Of a stretch of 64,000 nt of DNA, positions 1 through 13,900 are shown piece after piece; position 1 is the stretch's first letter, and the number at the start of each line of letters is the position of its first letter. The translations under genes were made by a program, and so were the position numbers. The notes below the pieces were generated by a model. That model saw only the letters and a program-made list of their open reading frames with translations, had not been told where the DNA came from and did no database searches. This DNA comes from Dermatophagoides farinae (lineage: Eukaryota > Arthropoda > Arachnida > Sarcoptiformes > Pyroglyphidae), in assembly GCF_024713945.1 (NCBI RefSeq), contig NC_134678.1:5642001-5706000 (forward strand). Reading direction: 5' to 3'.

Positions 1-3000
1 ACGATTAGGGAGATCCAAGTTCAAGTGCAAGGCTAAATCGCGCACGTCGTTCAATATCGGGATTCAATATAGCAATAATATTATATTATATACACATACA
101 TATTTTATTAAGGGAAAAAATGAAAAAGGAATGATGCAAAAAAAAAGTAAGCAAGCAAGCAAACAAACAAACGAGCAAGCCTCGTTTTTCTCGCTTCTAC
201 TGGTTAATGTGTTTTTGTGGGTCTATATCATGAATCAAAGCGTCATGTGTCGTATATATGTGTTGATTTTATTTTTATTATTATTATTATTATGGAAAAC
301 ATCATAGAGTCGGCGTATTTTTCGATCCAATGTCGCCGTCGTTTCCGTCCCCTCGACGTTCATCATCAAAGTTATATGATGGCAAAAAAATAGGGGGAAG
401 AAACAACAAAATATCATCAAAAACCGTATTGTCTAGAATATAATAACATATATGACATTTCATTTTCTTTGTTTTGATTCAATTATTGAAAAGAAATCTA
501 AATCTAAACGGAATATATCATTTTTACCTAATGAATCAATCAAATATTTGATGACAAAAAATGATGAAAAGCCTATAATTTAAATTTACAAACGTGTTTG
601 CGTGTCTTTTTATGTTTGGAAACGTGTTCACAGCAACAAAATTTCAGCAAACGCTGCAAAAATTGCAATATCTCTCTCTCTTTGTTTCATAGTTAGCTAA
701 TTCCAATTCTAATCAATACAATACACATATATAAATAAAACGAAGATTTTACAGATTATTAATGAGAAAAATATTATTGCCGATTCAGATGCAAACCAAA
801 CAAAAAAAAAACAAAAACATAAAAAATAACAAGACATTTTGAAATTATGCGTTTGCGTTTTTTTCTGGTGACCAGAATGATTCCTTTTTGGTGGTGGTGG
901 TGGCGGTGGTTTTCAATAGTAATCAAAAAGATATAGCGGCAACCAAAAAAAACATACAGACATGTATCACATGCCCCTTAACAATTTCAAGGTTTTTTCT
1001 TTTCCATGACGCCCGGTAAGCTTAATGATCTCATCATTTGTTTGCCACAGCCATCATCATCATCAACAACAACAACAACAACAACGACGACGGCGACAAT
1101 ATTTAGCTAGTTACTTTTTCTCTGGCCACAATATAATGATGCAATTCTTAATGACCAAAAACTAACCTTTATAACTAAACCAAGGGAACAAAAATTTCAT
1201 ATATAATTCATAATAGAATCTCAGTTATATATAGAGAAAATTCTATTATCATTGGAATAACGAATATATAGTAGAATAATAATATTGACAACGAAAAAGA
1301 AAACAAATAATGCAAAGGGGAACAAAAAATTCTAGCATATTGAATTTTGAGAAAGGGAAAAAAATTCATGAATAAATTAAAAAAAAATGCGTGTAGGATG
1401 ATGAATATGGAACATCATAATAATGATCATATATGTATAAAGAAACAAAAAGCCTGTTGGGAAATTTTGTCATCATCATCATCATTATATATCAAAGATA
1501 TGGATAAACATACAAGAAATTGAAATTGTTTGCTTTGTAATTTATCAAAGACGGAACTTATTTGAATCATCAAATATATACCTGTTTAATCTGATATTGT
1601 TAGGAAATATACGTGTGTTTGTCTATGTATGTGGCTAGTAGTTTTTCAAGTGTAGTTATTATCATCTAATTTTTTTTTGTATATTCATTTCATTGTATTT
1701 GATTTTCATTCAAAATAATAGAATAATAAGCTACTGTTGGTTGATTTTTTCTTTCTCTCTCTCTCTCTCACTCTCTATCTCTATGATGTTTTTATCTGAT
1801 GTATATATATAAAAAATTGATAAAATTTGATAAAAACGGATATAATCATGACATATTGCTATTTTGCTATTTAAAATATGAAATTGGAAAAAAAAACCTA
1901 AAACACAGACATACACACGACAATTCAAGGTTAAAATCAACATTTACATTCTATATACATGAAAAAAAAAGAGAGAGATTTATCTATCTTTGTTTATTAA
2001 TTAATTGTGTTTAATGCAATATATGCCAAATATGTGTGTTTGTATTTGAGCAGAGAGAAAGAGAGAAATTGTCGTTTTTTTTTGACAAAATCAATTCTTG
2101 CAATATTAGCAGTGATTCTAATATGAATTCCAATGAATGAATCTAACAACGGAAGTACAATTCAACATGATGATGATGATATATCCATTTATAAACTACT
2201 AACTAAAAATAGCCATAGTACAGCATCAAAAAAAAAATCATATCATGAATGAATTGAAACGATAAAGTTGTACCATATAATTTTTTTTTTTGTTTGACGT
2301 CCAAGGTCATCATCATCTATTCAGATTCGATCGATATCAATCTCTCTCTCTCCCTCTTTCCATAACATTCTCATATTCACTTTTAGGTTCTATATATGAT
2401 CCGAAAATTTATTTATTTTTTTTGTTGTTAAAGCAAAAAAAAAAAAAAATAGTAAATCAATGATATTAATAATTTTTATGCTTTAATTTGCGTATTTTGA
2501 AAAAAATTATCATAATCATCATATTTTTTTTTCTTTCTTTGAACAAAATTTCTACACGAATATTTTGGTGGTGTACACCATCATGATTATGATGATTTTT
2601 ATATATAAATAATAATAATAATAATAAGCAAGCGCCTAGAAATTCTTGAGTTTCCAATATTTTTTATTTTTATTTTTTACTTTCACCCCCTCTTACCATC
2701 ACAAAATTGTATTGTATGGTACAGTATGGTATAAACAATATATATATACACAACAATCCATGGTCATATAAAATTTACACACACACCGTTATATTATATA
2801 GCAAATATATACAGTGTGCAATAAACAGTAAATAGCAAGCCGGGCTTAGCATAGGATACCGTTTTTTTTCCTCTTTCACATATATATGTATTGTATTGTA
2901 TATATAAGTTTAGTTTTTTCCATTAGGTGTGCATAACACATGCACACAATTTTGTACATACATATTTTCAATGTCGGCGTCATGGCCTTGACATTCATTT

Positions 3001-4849
3001 CGCATCAACATCATCATCATCATCATCATGTATGAGAATAACAGCAACAGTATTTCTCTATCCAAAAAAAAAAATCGCATATACCCATGATTGCACATTG
3101 CGGTATTTCAATATTATGGACACAACACAATATAATATTTTATATTATATATGGTGTTTAGCATAAAAAAAATAAAAGTAAAAAAAAAAAAAAAAATGGC
3201 GCCCAGATATCGTTACTGTTGTATTGTATTTGTTGAACAATTTGTAATATATCAATCATGGCGCCATATAATATAAATGTGATGATAATAATTTTTTTTT
3301 TCATTTTTATTTCGATAAAAGCCACATCATCATCAGGATTCGACAACAAAAATGACATTGAAAACCATACTGATTTTCCATGTGAACAATCCCGGGTGGT
3401 GGTAGTAGATGGTAGGGCAGGGCAATATTTTTTTTTTGGATAGATAATAAAATAAAAAAAATGATACAAAAGTGCAAAAGATTAATGCAATTTGAGAGCC
3501 ATGTTGACAACAACAACAATGACAACAACAACAACATTTGCAACTACAGCTTCTTTTATATAAGATTTAAGAATTTTGAAATAATTTTTTTTTGTTAACA
3601 AGAATTCTGGCATGTGTAGGCGCTATACATAAATTTTGTTTATTTTGTTTCTCATTTCAAAGGAATTAAATTTTTTTTTTTTTTTTTGATTATATTACCA
3701 AAATGTTTGGCAATACTATTGCGGTTTTTCTTTTTTATTTTTATTTTGGTCTGGATGACTAACAAATCATTCCATTTCAGAAATAAATTCTGTGTTTGAA
3801 TAATAAGAAAATTAAAACAAACAAAAAAAAAATAAAAATAAAAATCATGGGGAATATAATTGAATTTTAAGATAAAAACTCATCAGGTTATTATCAATTA
3901 CAATTTTTTTTCTTGCTATTCTGAATGTTTGGCAATACAAAATTTAAAAAAAGAAAAAGAAAATACAACAAACCACTACTACCAACTCTAACCACGATTA
4001 ATATCATCATCATCATTGAGTTCATGTAAACAATCTACTAGTCAACATTAATATATAAAAAAACACACGATGATGATTATATCAAGTCAGTCAAGTCAAG
4101 ATCAAGGTTGAAAATATTTTTTTCTTGAATAACATTTTAAAGGAATGTGTTAAATATATGAAAAAAAATCAAAAACCCATATAATATAAAGTACAACGAT
4201 CATAAAAATAATAATAATAAATATATACGCACAAATATTACCGATACATACAAGATACCGTTAATGATAATATATGAAACTGTTGCAATTTTCATTGTCA
4301 ATGTCATCGTGTTGTGTATAAAATGGGTACATCATCATCATCATCATCATATATATTCATCATATTGATTGAATAAATGATGAATGTGAAAAAAAACTTG
4401 TGATTTTCAAGGATTTCCTACAAAAAAAAATATGTGTGTGTGTGTGTGTATTTTCAAATGTAAATTGAATGATGATTTGAGAATATAAAAATGAATTCAC
4501 GAATGAGGGGAATTTTTTTTCATTTTCTTCAATTTCGGTATATACTTGTAACCTATGTATAGAATTTAACAACTGAGACCTTGACTACTACCATTTAATG
4601 GTAAAAATGGGCAACAAAAAAAAATGAAAAAGAAAAAATGATTGCTCAATGTACAATGAGTAAAAGTAATCGCCATACAGTTAGCCAATCATCAACATCA
4701 ACATCAACAAACAGTATTTTTGCAATCACACAATTTTTTTTTAATGAAAAAAAAATATTTAGCATCATTGATGTCACTATCGCCATCTATCGAAGCGTCA
4801 GTGAAAAAAGTTGAAATAAAATTTTTTTTTTGTTTTTTACAACACATAC
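1..4849. other. E75 intron after zinc finger 2, runs off left edge
   Basis: No exon with the expected E75 continuation was found. Contents are AT-rich simple sequence: poly-T/A runs (for example 3180-3196 and 3671-3688), (ATC)n near 4330-4350, (CAA)n near 1066-1085 and (GT)n near 4434-4449. Bases 1-60 are more GC-rich than the rest and could be the edge of something lying outside the window, but no supported reading was found. Confidence 0.6.
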
Positions 4850-4994
4850 CATCACGAGACATTCCAACGGCTATACATTTCTTCAAACGACAATACTGGC
4901 AACGATTACGATTTATACGTAATATGGAACATTGTTGATTTTTTGTACATGGTCGATATTGGATTTTTTGCTGAATGGAACGACGAAAGAATCC
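4850..4994 (-). CDS. E75: E75 exon, zinc finger 2
   Basis: 145-bp exon with acceptor TTCACAG (4995-5001) and donor GATG|GTATGTG (4849). It encodes [20 protein letters not shown], the remaining finger-2 cysteines (C...C...CQYC) and [13 protein letters not shown]. This is the diagnostic E75/Rev-erb second finger. It ends in phase 1, so the following exon should complete an Ala codon before VRFGR; that exon is not in the window. The downstream intron is therefore longer than 4.8 kb. Confidence 0.97.
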
Positions 4995-7900
4995 CTGTGA
5001 ATTGGAAAAGAAAAAAAAAGATAAAAATCATTTATTGAAATCAACCTGTAAAATAAAATTTTTTTAGAAAATGAAATTTTTTTTTTGGTTTGCTTTGCTT
5101 ACTACCACCCATTCATTTAAAATGAAACAAGGTCAAACTATACTACAACAGTAAAGACATTGAGGCCTCACCTTTTCATTCATGTCACATATATGGGGTC
5201 ATAAAAAAAACAAATATTCGGTGAATGATAACAACAACAACAACAACAACAACAAAAAAACAATTTCTTCTCCATAAAAATTGGAACCATCGATTATTAT
5301 GATAATAATAATAATATAATCTCATGCTGATTTGACAGATAAGTAAAGAAAAGTGACAGAATCAGAAAAAAATCGTCAAATTTGAAATACTTCCAATTTT
5401 TCAATTCAAGGTTATGAGGTCATAGTACTTTTTTTTTCTTCTTAAAAACATTCATAAGAAAAACCATAACCAAACCAACAATAACCTTTTACATTCAATT
5501 GAAATAAATTCAAATTCAATACTGTCTTGACCTTGAAATTGTTTTTTTTCTTTTTAATACCCATATATACACACACACACACAAGTGAGAGGACAAAGGG
5601 CCCCGCATCTGGGTGAATTTAGAGCAAAAACTTTCTTCATACTCCAATGTTGAACTTATATGTTGTTCGACCTTTGTAGAGATAAACCTTGAAATCGCTT
5701 CCCCCACTACACCTTGGGGATTGGTATTTTCTCTTCTACTTGCTTTACTTTTTCCCCCTTTTTTGTGGATTTGTTACCTTTGACCGAGTATAAGCTTTAG
5801 TTTGTGTTTATTTAAATAAAATTCACGAGAACGAGTTCGAAGCTCATATGTATTATATATATGCTTGTATGGTGTGTATGAGTGTATAAGTGCATATTCA
5901 ATTTGTGACCAAATATCAGTTCAGTGACCTAGTGATGATGATTAGTTTGTTTCGGGTCGATCGGTGGTATTCGTGTGTTTTCACATATATATTGGCATGT
6001 GTGTATGTGTTGTATATATTCTCAACACAAACAACCTTCATCAAAACCATCATCTATCGACCATGGCGGTATCAAATTTGGCCATGAACTTTATATGTAT
6101 ATCTGGTATGATATGGTCTGGTATGTATGTATATATATGAAAGGAACAGAAGGGTATGTTCTTTATCGTGGTTGAAGGACATTCTCATCTTTTTGAATTT
6201 TTGTATATATTGCATGCACTTCTGGACCACCACCACCACCGCCACCATCATCATCGTCATCATCAGCCACTACAACTTGTCTTGTGAATATAAATTAGCA
6301 GAAGAGAATACACATCGAATTTATTGAAACAATATACATCATCCGACCATACCATCATCATCGTATTCGTAAACGATTATATTACCCACAATGGTAGAGC
6401 ATTTGTAAGGCAGCAGGTCATTGACTGAATTGTAAGCACAAGCAATGCCTATGATGATGATGGTTTGTCTGGTCTGGTCGCTTAGAAATTCATTAAATGA
6501 ATGGACACACAAGATTGCAACGAGATGCACGTATGTTTCTTTTCGGCAGAAAAAAATTCTGTGTTCTGTTCTCGCTTTTTTACATGCTGTTGGTTATGTG
6601 TATGTCCTTCCCATTGTTTCAAGGTCTATATATATTCAATTCTATACATCACTCGAATTCATCCTGTCTGTATGTCTGAACCAAATGTGTCTCGATAACA
6701 AATCATTCTGATAGAATAGATAATACAAGGTCAAAATAACGTAACTCAAAATAGCAATAGATAAGAAATCAAAAAAGGTGTCAAAAAAAAAAAAATATCA
6801 ATCGCATTCAGTTCTTAATGAATAGTACGTGTTTTAAACACACACGTGCAATACCATGGTGCACACACACACACACAGAGTAGTGGTGGAAGAAATTCTT
6901 AAACATCTGAATGAAAAATATATACCGCAGTACATTGACATTAATTTTTTCAATAAATTTGACAATGATGACGATGATGCTCGTATCGTTGTCTGGGTTG
7001 GATCATTTTAATGATGATCACATAAAGAAGACAATGACAATGACAATCATCAACAACTAAATATAATCATTTATGAAAATTATAAACAAGCACCAAAAGA
7101 CATACATACAGAGGGATAACAATTATCCTCGACGCTATCTGTGTGGTTGGCCTTGAAGCCCACCAGAAAAAATAATGTCATTGTACGTACTATACTAATC
7201 ATTGCATCACACATATACGCAAATCATCATAATCATCATGTAATGATTTAATTTTCATTATAATAACATATTAACACTTGAAATCAATAATTGGTCATCA
7301 ATAAACATTATATCCGTTTGATCAAAAAATTTAGAATTAAAATTTTGTCAACGAAAAAAAAATGGAAATTTTCCCTGCATTTTAGAATCATTAGATTTTG
7401 TTGTGATTTTTTTTTTGTTTAGAAAAAAAATCGAGGTCACTATCACTTGTCATAATCGAAAATTGCAGCATTCTTTGAAATTGGTTGGCTATTCTATTTT
7501 TTACCGATTTTTGTCAATGATAAAACCCGATAACAGATTCAAGGTTATTATATTAACAACACAATAAAGTTGTTGTTTTTTGATTGGTCGAAATATTGCC
7601 AAAATGAAAAAGTACGACCAATGACCTTTCCATTTTCAGAGTGTTATCAGAGTAAATTTTTCCATCTTAAATATAGAAATTATTATCATCAAAATAATAT
7701 TGTTTAGCGCTAATGATCTGATGATTTTTTACCCACTTTTTACACACACACGCACACACACATACTATCTAAGTGTAACAGTTATAGAAAAACAAACTAC
7801 CATCTATTAAACAGACATAGCAACAACAACAACAACAAAAACAACAACATAAATGAAAACAAAAACAAAAACAAAGCAAAACAAAAATGAAAATTTCAGA

Positions 7901-10900
7901 TTCAAAAAAAAAAACTTACCTTGCATCCTTCACATGAATGTACACCATAATGAAATCCACTGGCTTTATCACCACAAACACGACACAATACAGTTGTTCC
8001 ATCAAATTCTACAGAATTCATAATGAATAGAAAAACAAAATAATAATAATTTTATAAAATGTGACTGGAATTATTATAATAATCCATAATAATATTTTTG
8101 TAGAGGGGAAAAATTTTGAACATTCTATATGCGTGTGTGTATGTGAGTGTACATCGTTATTTCGTTTCATACCGATTTTAAGATCAATATCTTTACATCT
8201 ATCACTACTACCACTACTACTATTATTTGTATTATTCGAATTATTGTGATGGTGGTGATTTTGCTGTGCATTGTTATTTGTTGTTGTTGTTGTTGTTGTT
8301 GATGACGATGATGATGTTGTTGTTATTGTTGTCAATGATGATGATGATGATAATGTGCTAATATTTGATATAGATGTCATTGTTGTGATAATTGGTGATG
8401 AAGACCTCATCATCAATGATGAGGATTGTTGTTGTGTTGAATCAATCTTTTGTTGTTGTTGTTGATTATATAAATGAATTTCTTTATCATTGAGAATCAT
8501 TTTTTTTTTTTGAAAGGTTTTGAAGAATCGATGAAAAAAAATTCTTTAGCGTGAATTAGGATCAAAGTGGAGACTTTTTTTCATAAAAAGAAAATATATG
8601 AATGTTTTCAAATAATTGAAAATTGATCAAGAATTTATCATTGTCACTATAGTGGGTGTGTGTTGATCAAACAAACAGAATATGACGAAATGAATCATAT
8701 ATAAAGTTGTCAATTTATTCAATTATCACAAGTTATCATAATTATATAAAACAAAATAATAAAGAATTATCGAATTTAGTTCAAATGAGAATTTCATTCG
8801 TATTTTAAACACCTACATAGACGAAAATAGAATGAAAATTTTTTTCGAATCAATTTATATTTATTTTTTTCGCTTGTTAATTCGGCGGCAAGCAAATAGC
8901 ATGTGTTGAATTCAAACAGACGAACATCGGTTCTTATATTAACTACGGATTTTTTTGGACCTTGTTTCTGCATGTGTATCTGTGTATGGTGTGTATTTGT
9001 GTGTGTGTGTGTATGTAATATTTGTCATACCTCTCTAAAAACGAAACCCAAAAAGCATATCCATGTACCGTAGACATTTTAGTTGTAGTAGCATATAGAA
9101 TAAAAGGCATCATATTTTTATCGAATTGGGATACCCTCCTTTTCTCTTTTACTCTTTAGCAGATTTTTTTTCCCAAAAATTGTATTGTACACAGTACACA
9201 ATCATTGTATCGTTGGTCATTACCCCTCACCCTCCGCCCTTCTAGTTTGTTTGGTTGTAAATTCTGTGTTTTTATATTTTCAAGGTTAACCTTGTTGTTG
9301 TTGTTGTGTGTGTGCTTTTGTGTATTCATACATGCCATTGCCGGCCCAATGCAATCAATTGATTTTATTTTTTATTTCTTAAATTATTTATTAGGTTCGA
9401 TTTTTTTCAATCATACAGTCATTGCTCTTATTATTATTTATCATTCAAAATATCATTATATCCATTATAAATTGAGTGTTTGTAGGTGTGTTGTACGCAT
9501 ACAAACTTTCTCTCTCTCACTCCCTCTTTGAGGAAATTTAGACCTGGAAAATTCGATTCTATCGGAATGTAGTTTTTTTCTAATGATTAACCAAAAAAAA
9601 AAAAAAAAAAAAAAAAAAACAAACAAATCATCTTGTGACCTCAACATCATCATCAACAACAACAACCCTATCAACACATTGAACTTTGCTGATGAAAAAA
9701 AAAATTTTATCGTTAGATTTCAATTCTACTTTCTCTTTGGCCAAATATAACAAATCGTTCGGTCGATTGCCTAATTGCGTGGCATTGTTGTTTGGCAGCC
9801 ATCCATCCATCCATCCAAACAGCCAACCAAACAATCATACAGAATCCAAACATATACACATCAAGTTAGCAAAACCAAAACCAAAGCTGAGGTCATTGAG
9901 CTTGGGGGTTGTCGGTTTTTGCTTGCTATATTTACAATGTGCGCCTGAGCTATGGCTCCCATGAAATTTTTTTCTCCTATTCATCATCGGTGTCGTTGAT
10001 TGTAGTGTTGTATTTTCATTTTATCATTGAATCTAGCTCAATCTGAATTTAGGCAAACAAAGTCAAATAAAATATATCAAGAAAGGATATATTTTCCAAT
10101 TTCGGAAAAATTTGTTAACAAAAATTTATCGCCAAAGATAACCTAAATATTAAAGAAAAATCCAAATGGACCAGATATTTTTTTTCGAGAATTTTGCCAT
10201 CATCATGAATATGACACATGACTCTTCATTTGAAAGTGATGCCATTATGATGATTAGCCGGGCAAAGTATAATCGACCAACCAACCAATCCAGGCAAATA
10301 ACTCCAAGTCTGACAATTGACCAACCAACCAACCAAGCAGCCATTATTGCAAATCTTTGAAAAAAGTCAAAGTCATTGACATTTCGAACCAAGTGTATGG
10401 TGGGGGAGTATAAGAATATTTGGCTACAGCCAATGCATTCTAACAACAGTCATCCTACACATTCACATGATTAGAATCGTCATTTTGTTTTTTTTTTCAA
10501 GAATTCAAACAAAAATGACAACCAGAATTTTTTGTTGTTGTTGTTGTTGCACCACAATCATTTATCAGGTGAATATAATATGTTTGTGTATATGAAATTC
10601 TAGTTTCGTTTATATATTAATTGAAACAAACGAACAGACAAAAACAATTCAAAAACCAAACTTTTAGCTTCATCAGCGGGCGCCAAGTTCGTCAAACTTT
10701 TCTGATCGAGATTTTACACTCGAATATTTATCACAATTGATCAACAAATTTTTTTTTGTTTCTGTACTCGTCGTCTTCGTTGTCGATTTCGGTTTCAATT
10801 TAATAATTTTTTTTTCTTCTAGTGTTTCGAATGTTCAGCAACCAGCTATAATGTGGCTTCTCCATTTTTTCAAACTCAAAACTCTCGTCAAGCTTTCACA

Positions 10901-13900
10901 TGCGCAAAAATATAAAGAACAAAGAATGAATTGAATGAATGAGTGAAAGAAAAAACGAATCCAAACCAGATCCGGACATACAACCCGACAACAACACAAT
11001 ACACATTAAATAGGCGCCACTATCATCAGCACCAGGTCAATGTCACCGTGTTGGTGAGTATTCGTTATCGTGATCATTTACCATCTAAATAAAATAAGAA
11101 CAACGAAATAATTGCTATATAGAATTCCTCAACAACAACAAGATACATTGTAGCTGACGTGTATGTGTTTTTATGTAAAAGAATATCAAAAAAAAAATCC
11201 ATTCAAATATTCTGGGCGTTCCAATGATCTATCCAAATGGATGAATCGTCGTCGTCAATCAATCATTGAAATTATTTGGTTCAACGTCTTTTTTTCGTAT
11301 GTTGGTTGCACCATCTCAATAATATAATGTGCATCTACGAAATAAGAGAAAAAAATGAACCATATACTACCTCCCCCTATAAAAATTTTTTGATAAGATT
11401 AGATTGGATTCGTTCATCGCCAGGCTCACCAGAAAAAAAAATATTTGGCACAACTTGGATGCAATATATATCGATGGTAGCAAGAAGAAGAAAAAGAAAA
11501 GGTCATTGAATCGAACGCGTAAACTGTTTTCAGCTGAATAACAAAATCGTGTGTCCTGTTCATACCATAGTATTTGTGTGTGTGCTATGGCTTCGGTTTC
11601 ACTTTTTTCCCTATTGAATACATTGATCATTACATAACATTTTGCCACGAAGAATATAGCAACGATGCCGAAAAACCAAAAAGGTTTTTTCAACTTTGAC
11701 CTCGCCGTCTCTCTCTCTCTCTCTCTCGGTCTTTAGGTTGTTCGCCATCATCATATGTGTAACCATCCCAAGAAATTATACCAATTCAAGCCATCAAATG
11801 AATAAAGAAAGATAGAGATGCTTACAAACAACAACAACAACTTAACCTGATAAACCTGACGATTTTGTTTCAAAGTAAAAAAAAAAATTTTAAGTTCATT
11901 CAACAAGGTCAATAACAAGCTAGAAAAAAAAAATAATGATGATGATGATGTTTAAAAATTTAAAAGTTAAAGTTGAAAAAAATTGTGGACAAACAAATAA
12001 AAAAAAATGTACAAGAACACAAACACACATAGACATTGAAATACCATAGAGATACAATAGATGAATGAACCTCGCTTCTCAGCAACGACAATGAAAATCA
12101 ACCAAGCCAATCCTTGGAAATTCTATAAAAACAAAAAAAAAACAATATCCTCATGTTGTTGATGGCAATGAACGAGTTCAATATAACGTAATATATGGAT
12201 TTTACGATTTTGATGACAATCGTATAAACAAATCCGATCATCATCATCATCATGCTCCAATTATAGAAACTAGAAACAAGGTTTTTTCACACTGATCAAT
12301 TCAAACTATTAATTGTGAATTAATCTTCCTCATATGCATATGATTTTAAACGATTTTAAGATATATGAAAAATATTATCTAATGAAACGTGTTGTTGAAA
12401 ATGAATGATGAATCAATTTTTTTTTGTTTTCATATATATATATTGTGATCAATTCAATCAGTCAAAAATCAAATCGATCGATGAACTTGTTACACAAACA
12501 AATCCTATACACACACACACACGAAATGTATTTACATGAGGCTATTTATTCTTTGAATAGAATGATTGCACACACACATTCTTATTTTATTCATTCATAG
12601 AAATATCATTAATAAATGAATGGATTTGATCGAAAAATGAATGTCATTCAACTTGTATTTTACAACACAAAATGGCCTTGTAAAATGAAATGATTGTTCA
12701 TACCGGGATCCGGTGCAAAATTTAGTAAAATTTCTGTTTTAAAGCAACAACAACAACAAAAAAAACCCAACTTAAAGAATGTCAGTTTCCCATCATCATT
12801 AAAACCATCATTTCATGGGTTTTAAATTACTTTAAAATTTACAATGATATCAATACAGTTTTCAGTTTGATTCATTTCTCAATTCAATTCAATTCAATTC
12901 TTATTGACAAATGTCACAGATCAAAACAATAATCGTTGTAGAAAAAAAAACCATTTTTGTATTGACCGACCAACACATTGACCACATTCAGTGTGTGTGT
13001 GTGTGACACATTACATCACAATTGTGGTCAAAAATTGTCGTCGTCGTCGTCGTTATTGTCCCATTAAATGTAGATCCCAAATGGAACATAGCACAAAAAA
13101 AACAACAAAACCAAAAAAAAGAAAAAGATAAATGACATCTAATTAATCTTGTATCTTAAGTCTCAATGTTTGACTTGACAGAAAATAAAAAAAAACACGT
13201 TACACAAGTCCAGTGAACTTATTATTTTTTTTTATTATAACTGTATGATTGTAACTATACTGTTTTTTTCGGGACCAAACTGACCATTATGGTTGGTGTG
13301 TGTGTGAATTGTTTTTCACTCTAATAACAACAGCAAAATCTGGGAACGGATTTTCTTTCTAGAGAGCCCATTTCCTTCTAGAGAGTTTTATTGTGTGTGT
13401 GTGTGTGTGTGTCATATAAACGTATTTGCGTGCGAACAGTCATCGTTGTTGGTTTGTTGATTAACACTTTCACCTTATATGACACTTTCGTTTGTTTGTT
13501 CGTTTTATCTTTTTTTTTGATTTATTTTCATCTGTTTTCTTAATTCAATTTACGATTGGAGGGAAAAAAGTGTCACATTACATGGAATGATTTTTTTTCC
13601 TGCATGGATAAATGATCAACGAGTGAGTGTAAAAGATGGCAATTTTTAGCTATCGAGATTTATGTGACCACCACATATCCTTTAAATAATTTACCGTTCT
13701 CTATTCAAAGCCTATTTAAAAATGGTATGAAAATATGAATGAAAAAGACACTATTGCAATCAACAACAAATTAGATTTCAATTATTTAAAATTTTTGAAT
13801 TTCATTCTAAACTTTTGAAATTAAATCATCATCATATATGTTTTTTGAGAATCATTATTCTTGAATATTTTTTTTGTTGCAATACGAATAAAATATGAAT

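Noticed and set aside
1-60. GC-richer block at the left edge with short open frames on both strands (for example RSKFKCKAKSRTSFNIGI on plus)
   Set aside because: It does not match the expected E75 continuation, lacks a visible acceptor on the minus strand, and runs off the window, so nothing can be assigned.
5516-5707. Minus-strand 63-codon frame between the E75 zinc-finger exons, considered as an E75B-type first exon
   Set aside because: No donor in the phase needed to join the zinc-finger-2 exon, and the carboxy part is encoded by a (CA)n repeat.
9205-9531. 108-codon plus-strand frame with hydrophobic stretches resembling membrane segments
   Set aside because: Hydrophobicity comes from T-rich simple sequence ((TTG)n and poly-T); no homology or start context.
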